39,205 bases of DNA from an uncultured Bacteroidia bacterium (GTDB lineage: Bacteria; Bacteroidota; Bacteroidia; Bacteroidales; UBA932), in NCBI GenBank assembly GCA_902788095.1, contig CADAIT010000017.1, positions 52,802 to 92,006 of the forward strand. The letters run 5' to 3'. Within the stretch, counting starts at the first letter, position 1; each line of letters begins with the position of its first letter. The notes beneath the pieces are model-generated. The model worked only from the letters and a program-made list of their open reading frames with translations. It ran no database searches and was not told where the DNA came from. Of the stretch, positions 25,052 through 31,402 are shown piece after piece. The position numbers and the translations under genes are program-made.

Positions 25052-25351
25052 ATGGGACAGACAGCTACATCCATCCACCTGGATTCGGAAATCAAGCCTC
25101 AGTTCGACGCCATCTGCAAACAGATTGGCGTTAGCGTCAATTCGGCCATCAATATCTTCGCCCGCGCTGTTGTGCGGGAGAAGGGCTTCCCCTTCCCCGT
25201 TACAGTTACTAAAAGCGGAAGCGAGAAGCGATCGGCCAAGGCCCAACTTGCATTGCAGGAATTGCAGAGCGCATCGGCCCAAAGTGGAAAAGAGTGGACG
25301 AATGAGGAGATAGACAATCTGATCAGCGAATACAGAAGAGGCAAGAAATGA
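25052..25351 (+). CDS. RelB/DinJ-type antitoxin
   Basis: A 99-residue protein. Residues 5-45 (TSIHLDSEIKPQF, then IGVSVNSAINIFARAVV) match the ribbon-helix-helix DNA-binding fold of RelB/DinJ antitoxins; FPFPV after it is typical of the family. The C-terminal half is polar and probably wraps the toxin. The ATGA overlap with the PIN gene (25348-25351) indicates translational coupling. The family usually represses its own operon; a direct repeat in the promoter is a candidate site. Confidence 0.88.
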   Translation: MGQTATSIHLDSEIKPQFDAICKQIGVSVNSAINIFARAVVREKGFPFPVTVTKSGSEKRSAKAQLALQELQSASAQSGKEWTNEEIDNLISEYRRGKK

Positions 25352-25761
25352 TTTACGCCGTCATCGATACAAATGTGCTTGTGGCTGCCGTAAAGACTTC
25401 CAAACTGGACTCTTCTACCTCTCAAGTGCTATCATTGGTATTCGCTGGGATTATCAAGCCTCTGGTGAGTGAAGAGATTCTCTCTGAGTACAATGACATC
25501 CTTAACCTTCCTGTCCTGAATTTGGATTCAGAGAAAGTTGCCGATGTCCTGGAGAAATTCCGGGAGGACGGTTTGTATCCCGGTCGTACGCCCTCGAATG
25601 AGATCTTCCCGGACGAAACCGACAGAATCTTTTACGAGATATCGCTCTCGGTAGAAAATTCTCATGTGGTCACAAACAACGTCAAGCATTTCCCTAAAGT
25701 ACTGCGTGTAGTTACGCCAAGTGAAATGCTTGTGTTGCTACGCTCGACAGGAGAAATTTAA
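25348..25761 (+). CDS. PIN-domain toxin (COG1569-like ribonuclease)
   Basis: A 137-residue PIN-fold protein. Asp7 in VIDTNVLV, Glu43/Glu47 in SEEILSEY, Asp89/Asp92 in FPDETDR and Asn110/Asn111 near the C-terminal strand occupy the positions of the metal-binding acidic quartet. PIN toxins are Mg-dependent ribonucleases, often cutting tRNA, rRNA or mRNA. This one belongs to the putative toxin component, PIN family. It is translationally coupled to the RelB/DinJ-type antitoxin in front. The last acidic position is Asn, as in many members. Confidence 0.88.
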   Translation: MIYAVIDTNVLVAAVKTSKLDSSTSQVLSLVFAGIIKPLVSEEILSEYNDILNLPVLNLDSEKVADVLEKFREDGLYPGRTPSNEIFPDETDRIFYEISLSVENSHVVTNNVKHFPKVLRVVTPSEMLVLLRSTGEI

Positions 25762-25862
25762 TCTTGCTCGCAAATAGCTCGCAAGGTCTGTTATAGTCAA
25801 ATCAGAAAGTATCACGAAGGGTACAATGCGGCCAAGGGCCATCTTTTGCTGCAGGGTTCGTT

Positions 25863-25910
25863 CAATCTTCCAAGATTGTTTTTTTTAAGAATTTCAATCT
25901 TCCAAGATTG
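25863..25910. promoter_or_regulatory. Twin palindrome, candidate operator of the ATPase gene
   Basis: CAATCTTCCAAGATTG occurs twice, at 25863-25878 and 25895-25910, exactly 32 bases apart (three helical turns). Each is a 7-bp inverted repeat around CC. The second copy overlaps the expected -33 region of the promoter with -7 element at 25916-25923, so a bound protein would block polymerase. Confidence 0.6.
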
Positions 25911-25915
25911 TTTTG

Positions 25916-25923
25916 TATATTTG
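25916..25923 (+). promoter_or_regulatory. Promoter -7 element of the ATPase gene
   Basis: TATATTTG, 22 bases before the start codon at 25946, directly after the second palindrome. Confidence 0.6.
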
Positions 25924-25945
25924 CATTGATTTAAAGCACAAAGAT

Positions 25946-27148
25946 ATGGAACTGAATCCGGACGTACTTTACAGAAACTCGCACAGACTGGTGTCGCAAG
26001 TCAGCCTTGACTTCAAACGGGAGATATATGACCACATCAACTGGAGCCCCAGGATAATCGGCATCAAAGGTCCGAAAGGTGTGGGAAAAACCACGCTCCT
26101 CAAGCAGCATATCAAGGAGTCGTTCACTGATGACAGCAAGATTCTTTATGCTTCACTAGACCATATTTGGTTCAACGGGCACAGCCTGGACGACCTGGTT
26201 GAGTACCATTATATCCACGGTGGTACCCACCTCTTCCTGGATGAAGTGCATAAATACAAAAATTGGGAGTGGGGTATCAAGAATATCTATGACAACTATC
26301 CTACGATGAATGTCGTTTTCACTGGAAGCTCTATGCTCCAGATTGGCGAGGGCAACGTGGATCTCTCCAGAAGAACTTCCATGAACACGGTCCACGGAAT
26401 GTCTTTCCGCGAATACCTTGCCTTTGAAGGCATCATGTCCTGGGAAAAGGTCAGTTTGGAGGATATCCTAACCCATCACGTGGAAATAGCTACGGAAATC
26501 ACTGACAAAATCCATGTCCTAAACTATTTCAACGATTACCTCAAGCACGGCTATTACCCCTTTTATATGGAAGATCCGGAAGGATTCAACGACCGCCTGG
26601 CCGAGGTCTGCCGTCAGGTGATTGAGCAGGATATCCCGGCTGTTACCGAAGTGGAGTATGCTACTATACAAAAACTTAAGAAGTTGCTCTATATCATAGC
26701 AGCCCAGGTTCCTTTTATCCCCAATATGGAAGAGATTTATAATCAGTTGGAGACCAATCGGGAGCAAGGGCTTAAACTGATTGACCTTCTCGAGCGGGCA
26801 GCCCTTATTGGTCAACTCAAAACCAAACCCAAATCCGTGAAGAAACTGTCCTCCCCTGACAAACTCTTCCTGGATAATTCCAATCTCATGTATGCCCTAT
26901 CCGACAACCCGGAGATTGGAACCATCCGGGAGTCCTTCTTCTACAATCAGCTGAGCAGAGTCTGCAACGTATATTATCCATCCAAAGGCGATTTTCTGGT
27001 GGACGAAAAGTACCTGTTTGAAGTAGGAGGTCCCGGAAAGAGCTTTGAACAAATAAAGGATATAGATAATAGTTTTTTAGCCATTGACGGCGTAGAATTC
27101 GGCCGTGGAAAAAAGATTCCCCTTTGGCTGTTCGGATTTTTGTATTAA
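25946..27148 (+). CDS. AAA_14/DUF4143-type ATPase
   Basis: A 400-residue protein of the AAA_14 plus DUF4143 family. Walker A GPKGVGKT is at 42-49, Walker B HLFLDEVHK with Asp99/Glu100, and sensor VVFTGSSML at about 120-128. A winged-helix-like region follows the ATPase, and a PD-(D/E)xK-like C-terminus has GDFLVDEKYLFEVGG and KSFEQIK. The family is abundant in Bacteroidetes and archaea and its function is not known; links to mobile elements, defence or toxin-like roles have been suggested. I chose ATG 25946 because the -7 promoter element lies between it and the earlier ATG (25913). It stands alone, with twin palindromes upstream. Confidence 0.9.
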   Translation: MELNPDVLYRNSHRLVSQVSLDFKREIYDHINWSPRIIGIKGPKGVGKTTLLKQHIKESFTDDSKILYASLDHIWFNGHSLDDLVEYHYIHGGTHLFLDEVHKYKNWEWGIKNIYDNYPTMNVVFTGSSMLQIGEGNVDLSRRTSMNTVHGMSFREYLAFEGIMSWEKVSLEDILTHHVEIATEITDKIHVLNYFNDYLKHGYYPFYMEDPEGFNDRLAEVCRQVIEQDIPAVTEVEYATIQKLKKLLYIIAAQVPFIPNMEEIYNQLETNREQGLKLIDLLERAALIGQLKTKPKSVKKLSSPDKLFLDNSNLMYALSDNPEIGTIRESFFYNQLSRVCNVYYPSKGDFLVDEKYLFEVGGPGKSFEQIKDIDNSFLAIDGVEFGRGKKIPLWLFGFLY

Positions 27149-27247
27149 CCGCCTCTCACATACGCCAATGGCAGAAAAATCAGTAACTTCCCACGGCTGT
27201 TTTATTTTTAAGGCCCATTATTTTAATCTGCCATAGCAAACAATTCC

Positions 27248-27274
27248 GCCGACCGGTATTCCCGGCCGGCGGGA
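27248..27274 (+). terminator. Hairpin downstream of the ATPase gene
   Basis: CCGCCGACCGG, loop TATTC, CCGGCCGGCGG forms an 11-bp stem with one mismatch. A weak T-containing stretch (ATTTCATTTC) follows. Probable terminator of the ATPase transcript. Confidence 0.55.
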
Positions 27275-27395
27275 TTTCATTTCAACCAACTGTCCAGCTT
27301 ACTGACGGCACGCCGTCTTGTGCTCCCTCTTGAGAATCTTGGGATCCGAAGACCTCGCCGTAACGGCACTACCGAAGGCCGTTGAATCCTTTAGA

Positions 27396-27425
27396 AAGCC
27401 TGCAGATTTCACGCTGCGGGCTTTT
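27396..27425. terminator. Terminator between convergent genes
   Basis: AAGCCTGCAG and CTGCGGGCTT pair with one mismatch around ATTTCACG and are followed by TTTT on the plus strand. On the minus strand it lies about 25 bases past the recombinase stop codon and would serve as its terminator. Confidence 0.55.
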
Positions 27426-27448
27426 CGCGAACCCTAGGCGGAGACCAT

Positions 27449-28156
27449 TTATCCCTCTTTCTTCTCCGAGTCCAGTCGAAGCCACATAAGGTCTCGTTTC
27501 CCACCGTGCATATCCGGCCAAATGGACACCAGGTTCTTTTTAACTTTCTTAACGGTGGACTCAGATTTCCCTTCCAGCTGCGCAATATCCTTGATGGTCT
27601 GACCTTTCTTGAGTCTCCGAACAATCCCGGGATATTCCTGCAGAAGAACCTCTGGAGTCTTTCCTGTCCCTTTGGGGCGTCCCAGCTGGCCGCCGGCCTC
27701 CTTGTATCTCTTGCGTCCGGATTCCAATCGCTCCTTAATCTGTTCCCTCTCGATGCGTGCCACCTCTGAAAGAAGAGGAATCAGGATAGAAGCGACATAG
27801 TTAGGTGTTCCGTCTTCCTGGAGTGTCTGAATCCCCATGTTCTGGATGAAGAGGGAAACGCCGGATTCATTGAGCTGCCTGACGGCTGTCAGAATCTCCG
27901 TCGTATCACGGCCGAGGCGGGATAGCTCGGAGACCAGCAACATATCCGGATGATTATGTTCACAGAACGCCAGGCACTCAGTCAGAACCGGACGTGCCTG
28001 GTTCCGGACCGCACCGGAAACCTTTTCGGTGAAGGTACGGAGGATACGTATATCGTTGCGGGAGGCAAAAGCCTCCAGGTCGGCCACCTGCCTGTCGGTG
28101 GACTGCCGGTCTCCCTGGGAGGAAACGCGTGCATATACGATTGCTGACTTATTCAT
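27449..28156 (-). CDS. Serine recombinase (resolvase/invertase type)
   Basis: A 235-residue small serine recombinase. The N-terminal catalytic domain has YARVSSQGDRQS (Arg10, nucleophile Ser12), LLVSELSRLGRDT with the RLxR pattern, and the long E helix with REQIKERLESGRKRYKEAGGQLGRPKGT. A DNA-binding helix-turn-helix follows (TIKDIAQLEGKSESTVKKV, about 188-206). It carries a longer tail than Tn3-type resolvases. The start overlaps the end of the HAD gene by eight bases, so it belongs to the phosphoesterase operon. It could resolve or invert a DNA site; a 38-bp palindrome at the operon promoter (30051-30088) is a candidate target. Confidence 0.92.
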   Translation of the reverse strand: MNKSAIVYARVSSQGDRQSTDRQVADLEAFASRNDIRILRTFTEKVSGAVRNQARPVLTECLAFCEHNHPDMLLVSELSRLGRDTTEILTAVRQLNESGVSLFIQNMGIQTLQEDGTPNYVASILIPLLSEVARIEREQIKERLESGRKRYKEAGGQLGRPKGTGKTPEVLLQEYPGIVRRLKKGQTIKDIAQLEGKSESTVKKVKKNLVSIWPDMHGGKRDLMWLRLDSEKKEG

Positions 28157-28601
28157 TAGAATTCAATATTTCAATAGCTTTTTCGCTGTTCTCTGGGGCT
28201 AGACCAATCTGAGGATTTGTTTTAACCAAGTTGGGTACATCTAGGCTATCATCGTCCAGAACGACGAATCTGTCTCCTTCATGCTCCGCAATCCAGTGCT
28301 TTATAGCATCCATTTTCATTAGTATGTATTCAGGTGTCGTGGGTGTGGTATCATCGAGACAGCCTGGCATCCGGTTGTATTCCCACAACTTTCTGAGCCG
28401 ATATTCCCCAAGTTCTCTCCAAGACGAGGAAACGACTATTCTCGCTGCCGTCTCTTCTACGATGTGCTTGAGTGCATCAATGCAGGTGGGGGCGAACCAA
28501 TCAACGCCAAAAAGATTCTCCTGGCGGTGCTCAAAGACGCACTGCCTGGTGAAAGCGTCAGAGGTTAGGACCCCGTCAAAATCCAACAAAATGTACTTCA
28601 T
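28149..28601 (-). CDS. HAD-fold phosphatase, HAD_SAK type
   Basis: A 150-residue HAD-superfamily protein. Motif I LLDFDGVL (Asp7, Asp9), motif II IVVSSSWRE (Ser58-60) and motif IV VVLDDDS (Asp116-118) are intact. SSSWR is characteristic of the HAD group named from Swiss Army Knife RNA-repair proteins. Likely activity is removal of a phosphate from nucleic-acid ends or from a small molecule; the substrate is unknown. The start overlaps the end of the upstream metallophosphoesterase by four bases (ATGA-type) and the stop overlaps the recombinase start by eight bases. Confidence 0.82.
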   Translation of the reverse strand: MKYILLDFDGVLTSDAFTRQCVFEHRQENLFGVDWFAPTCIDALKHIVEETAARIVVSSSWRELGEYRLRKLWEYNRMPGCLDDTTPTTPEYILMKMDAIKHWIAEHEGDRFVVLDDDSLDVPNLVKTNPQIGLAPENSEKAIEILNSNE

Positions 28602-29371
28602 GATGGGATTTCCTTGAATTCCTCTATATCGAGCATTGAAAACAGCACTCCTTCCCTCTGTCCGTTCCAGGAACGGTGGAAGTGGCCATAGATCCAGCGT
28701 TTTATTGGGTGTTCCTGCTCACGGAGACGGTTGAAGATTTTATCTACGGTTCGGCGCTCATCGTCTATATCCCTAATGAGCGCCGGATCCATCGCAGACC
28801 AGGACTTTAAGCCCTGCTTATGCTGCAGCTCACAGAACGACGGAGCCGTGTGGGTGATGACGGTATCAATAGAGTATTCCACAGGGATGAAGTCAATGGC
28901 ATCCTCGTCATATACCGGGGCTTCGTCCGGCCACCAGACTGCAGTCTGCAGATGTCCTCTCTCCCGTCGGCGTGCATTCTCTTCCTGTCGCTGCAAACGG
29001 TCGATGCTGACTGCTCCTCCCACACATAAGATATTGTGGCTGCAAGCCTGAATAATGGAGTAGTCCGGCACGCAGCGCCACCGGACGAAAGCAACCATTT
29101 CCTCGTTAAAATACGACGGATCATCGTGGTTTCCCCTGACAAACACAATCCAGTTGTTAGCCTTCTTGAGTCTGTCGGCGACCAGGTTGTAAATGGACTC
29201 GTAATAGCCGGGCTTTTCGAATCCGAAACCGCAGTCTCCTGCGACGATGAGAAGGGTATCCGTCAGGCCGTACTGGACGCACAGCTTGAAAACAATCCCC
29301 CTGAAATCGCCGTGGATATCCCCGGAGACAAGGACTTGTTTGGCATCAGGATATTTGAAAAACTTGTTCAC
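28598..29371 (-). CDS. Calcineurin-like metallophosphoesterase (257 residues)
   Basis: A two-metal phosphoesterase. Motifs in order are SGDIHGD (Asp18, His20), AGDCGFG (Asp46), RGNHDDP (Asn81, His82), ITHTAPSF and GHFHRSW. All metal ligands of the family are present. The Cys after the second Asp and the insert around 130-165 (RRRERGHLQTAVWWPDEAP) are typical of phage- and island-borne members. It may act on RNA or DNA phosphodiesters or on 2',3'-cyclic ends; this is inference from the neighbours. It overlaps the first phosphoesterase gene by four bases. Confidence 0.87.
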   Translation of the reverse strand: MNKFFKYPDAKQVLVSGDIHGDFRGIVFKLCVQYGLTDTLLIVAGDCGFGFEKPGYYESIYNLVADRLKKANNWIVFVRGNHDDPSYFNEEMVAFVRWRCVPDYSIIQACSHNILCVGGAVSIDRLQRQEENARRRERGHLQTAVWWPDEAPVYDEDAIDFIPVEYSIDTVITHTAPSFCELQHKQGLKSWSAMDPALIRDIDDERRTVDKIFNRLREQEHPIKRWIYGHFHRSWNGQREGVLFSMLDIEEFKEIPS

Positions 29372-29961
29372 TTTTCCGCTTTCCTTATCTGTTCTTCAAT
29401 TTTGGTCTTCACTTGTAGAAAAGACACAGGTCTGTAGTCGTTGTTGTCGACGCCGACATCGTATTGTCTTGGGAACAGCACCTGCAGCCTTGTAAGGTCC
29501 TTGCCTTGATCCGACAGCGGTCCGGAATGCACGTGCCCAAACAGTTGCCATGTATTCCTGTAGCACCCTCCGTAGGTCAGAAAAGGGTTATGATTCAGGA
29601 TGATGCTCTGCCCTCCTACCCGGATGGTCATTTGCTGTGTCACGTGTTCGAAGCGTTGCATGAAGCCCTGTTTCATCTGCTTCATGTCGTGGTTCCCAAG
29701 AATAAGGTAGATTTTCCCGTTAAGTCGGAACATCACTTCATTCCACTCCTTTGCCCTTCCGAAAGCGAAATCTCCGAGATGAAACACAACTCCTTCTTCC
29801 GGCACGGTCTCATTCCAGCGGCGGATGAGTTCTTCGTTCATCTCCTGGATGGAGCTAAAGGGGCGGTTGCAAAACCTGATGATATTCTCATGCCAGAAAT
29901 GAGTGTCGGACGTGAACCATACGTCCTCCGGATTGAATATTCTCAGTTCTTCATTAAACAT
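29368..29961 (-). CDS. Calcineurin-like metallophosphoesterase (197 residues)
   Basis: First gene of the leftward operon. Motifs are TSDTHFWHENII (Asp19, His21), HLGDFAFG (Asp64), LGNHD (Asn90, His91), LNHNPFLTY (His124) and FGHVHSG (His143, His145), the set of small phage-type phosphoesterases with the TSDxHFxHxNII signature. It is of a different subfamily from the second enzyme, so the pair is not a recent duplication. A promoter and a tRNA-like element lie in its leader (29996-30111). Confidence 0.88.
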   Translation of the reverse strand: MFNEELRIFNPEDVWFTSDTHFWHENIIRFCNRPFSSIQEMNEELIRRWNETVPEEGVVFHLGDFAFGRAKEWNEVMFRLNGKIYLILGNHDMKQMKQGFMQRFEHVTQQMTIRVGGQSIILNHNPFLTYGGCYRNTWQLFGHVHSGPLSDQGKDLTRLQVLFPRQYDVGVDNNDYRPVSFLQVKTKIEEQIRKAEK

Positions 29962-30039
29962 ATCAATAGTCTGTTGATGCGTCGATTGTTTTGAGTGGAT
30001 GCATCAGGATTCGAACCTGAGCCTTCGCGGCTTACCCTG

Positions 30040-30047
30040 CAAAGATA
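30040..30047 (-). promoter_or_regulatory. Promoter -7 element of the phosphoesterase-HAD-recombinase operon
   Basis: TATCTTTG on the minus strand. The transcript would begin near 30032-30034 and carry about 70 bases of leader, including the complete T-arm hairpin, before the start codon at 29961. Confidence 0.6.
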
Positions 30048-30050
30048 AAT

Positions 30051-30088
30051 AAATAGTTGCGAAAATTCTAGAATTTCTGCAACTATTT
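30051..30088. promoter_or_regulatory. 38-bp palindrome over the operon promoter
   Basis: AAATAGTTGC at one end and GCAACTATTT at the other, with AATTCTAGAATT at the centre; 17 of 19 positions pair and there is no loop. It covers the -33 region of the leftward promoter, so it may be an operator or the binding site of the serine recombinase encoded by the same operon (inference). Confidence 0.6.
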
Positions 30089-30242
30089 TAATGGGCTATT
30101 TATTGCATCCAATCAGCTTTCCGCGAGCCAATACGCTAGCCCTATTTGTGGTTGGGCCGGTCAGCACATGGATGGCGGTGAGCCGTTAGAGTTTCGCCCC
30201 TCCCGCATCGTGGGAAGGGAGGGAAAAGAATTGTCGGGGAAA

Positions 30243-30476
30243 CTATCGTTCCTTCATTTCCCGCACCTTTACCGGAATGGCAAGGGCGGTTTCGACGAAC
30301 ATGAGGAAGCCGGAAAGGACGATAAAGGCAATCAGCCCCACGCCCAGGAGTCCCAGTTTCCAGATAATGTTCATGGCGGTACCCCCTACGTCGGACTCGG
30401 TTTCGAGGTGGCCGTCGGAGTACTTCCAGACAATGTCGTCGTCGGCATTCCAGGCCCGGGCAAGGAGCGCCCGCAT
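30243..30476 (-). CDS. Small single-pass membrane protein of unknown function
   Basis: 77 residues with one strong hydrophobic helix (about 36-62, IIWKLGLLGVGLIAFIVLSGFLMFV) and a short basic C-terminus (VKVREMKER). The N-terminal part is polar. The frame stays open upstream of the ATG through a KESTINSQAEKEQLK-like segment up to the terminator region, so a longer form from a non-ATG start cannot be excluded. I do not recognise a family. It follows the terminator of the cyclophilin gene and precedes the accessory operon on the same strand. Confidence 0.5.
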   Translation of the reverse strand: MRALLARAWNADDDIVWKYSDGHLETESDVGGTAMNIIWKLGLLGVGLIAFIVLSGFLMFVETALAIPVKVREMKER

Positions 30477-30546
30477 CTTCAGCTGCTCCTTTTCAGCCTG
30501 AGAATTAATCGTTGACTCTTTGTATGGACGCGTGAGCCGTCGGTCG

Positions 30547-30587
30547 AAAAAAGTTGAGCCCCCGGTGCTTCACAGCAACGGGGGCTC
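30547..30587 (-). terminator. Intrinsic terminator of the cyclophilin gene
   Basis: GAGCCCCCG (30556-30564) pairs with CGGGGGCTC (30579-30587), with an inner TGCT/AGCA extension. On the minus strand it is followed by AAC and six T. It lies about 35 bases past the stop codon at 30623. Confidence 0.85.
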
Positions 30588-30622
30588 TCATTCTAACCTA
30601 AAAACTTAACCTATTAAAAAAA

Positions 30623-31357
30623 CTATTCGTCTGTCTTTACTGCCAAATCCGTGCCAAACTCTTCTTTTTTGATAGCTTCGTTCAATTCTTTGTTGGGACG
30701 GATGGACAGGATGCGGACATCCTGGACAGGGCGGTCCAGGCGGTCCGTGCGTACGGCGGCAATTTTGTCGATGACGTTGAGCCCGGCCACAGTCTCACCG
30801 AAAACAGTATATTCGCCGTCCAGGTGTACGCAGTTGTCCGGATTCTGCACCAGATAGAACTGGGAACCGCTGGAAGCCTTGAAGGGATTGGCCAGGTCTC
30901 CCACGCGGGCCGCAGCCAGCGCGCCTTTTTTGTGCCGATGCAGGGGATTACCATCCGCATCCCGCATCTCCGCGGGAATGGTGTACTTGGGGCCGCCTTC
31001 CCCGTAATGCGCCACCATGGCGGTGTCCTTGGTGAACGGGTCGCCGCCCTGAATCATGAACCCGTAAATGACGCGGTGGAACAGCAGGCTGTCGTAGTAG
31101 CCGGAGAGGGCCAGCTTTTCGAAATTGTCCCTGTGCAGCGGCGTGTCCTTGTACAGTTTGACGCGGATGGTGCCCAGGTTGGTGACGATGTCGAATACGG
31201 GCTCCGCCGGCAGGACTTCCGCGGCCTTCATGGCTGCGAGGGTGTCCACAGGTTCAACGGTGACTTCTTCCTGTACGGGGAGTTGTTCTTCCTTATACTT
31301 GTTTTTGCATCCGGCCAGCAGGGCCAGCGCCAGCACGACATACAGATACTTCTTCAT
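30623..31357 (-). CDS. Cyclophilin-type peptidyl-prolyl isomerase, lipoprotein
   Basis: 244 residues. A lipoprotein signal (LALLAGC, Cys17) is followed by a linker rich in Glu and Val and a cyclophilin domain from about residue 56 to the C-terminal region: TNLGTIRVKLYKDTPLHRDNF, then FHRVIYGFMIQGGDP with the catalytic Arg, SGSQFYLVQ and YTVFGETVAGLNVIDKI. It helps folding of exported proteins in the periplasm. The start at 31357 places the signal peptide first; a longer open frame upstream is the shadow of the flippase gene. The promoter lies 20 bases upstream. Confidence 0.93.
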   Translation of the reverse strand: MKKYLYVVLALALLAGCKNKYKEEQLPVQEEVTVEPVDTLAAMKAAEVLPAEPVFDIVTNLGTIRVKLYKDTPLHRDNFEKLALSGYYDSLLFHRVIYGFMIQGGDPFTKDTAMVAHYGEGGPKYTIPAEMRDADGNPLHRHKKGALAAARVGDLANPFKASSGSQFYLVQNPDNCVHLDGEYTVFGETVAGLNVIDKIAAVRTDRLDRPVQDVRILSIRPNKELNEAIKKEEFGTDLAVKTDE

Positions 31358-31377
31358 ATTCTTGACTTTTGTTTCCG

Positions 31378-31385
31378 CAAAATTA
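31378..31385 (-). promoter_or_regulatory. Promoter -7 element of the cyclophilin gene
   Basis: TAATTTTG on the minus strand. It is separated by only two bases from the rightward -7 element at 31388-31395, so the two divergent promoters share their DNA. Confidence 0.55.
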
Positions 31386-31387
31386 GT

Positions 31388-31395
31388 TATTTTTG
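31388..31395 (+). promoter_or_regulatory. Promoter -7 element of the flippase gene
   Basis: TATTTTTG, ending seven bases before the ATG at 31403, which predicts a leaderless or nearly leaderless mRNA. Confidence 0.5.
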
Positions 31396-31402
31396 TGCAA
31401 CT

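Larger units (their letters stand above)
27149..27448. other. Intergenic stretch with two hairpins
   Basis: No gene seen. It holds a strong G/C hairpin at about 27248-27274 and a terminator-like hairpin at 27396-27425, between the ATPase and the convergent recombinase gene. Between them are short inverted GCCGT/ACGGC motifs (about 27359-27383). Confidence 0.6.
29996..30111 (-). other. tRNA-like element with a palindrome in place of the D and anticodon arms
   Basis: On the minus strand the 3' end has the exact architecture of a tRNA: T arm TCAGG, loop TTCGAAT, CCTGA (30004-30020), then TGCATCC (29997-30003) and A at the discriminator place. The complementary GGATGCA lies at 30104-30110, giving an acceptor-like stem. 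A small hairpin AGCC, GCGAA, GGCT sits where a variable arm would be. Instead of D and anticodon arms there is a 38-bp palindrome and a promoter. It is no functional tRNA as seen; it may be a decayed tRNA, a tRNA-like leader or an attachment site. Confidence 0.45.

Noticed and set aside
29996-30070. Ordinary tRNA gene on the minus strand
   Set aside because: The T arm is perfect, but within 75-95 bases there is no D arm, no anticodon arm and no matching 5' acceptor strand; the matching strand appears only at 30104-30110.
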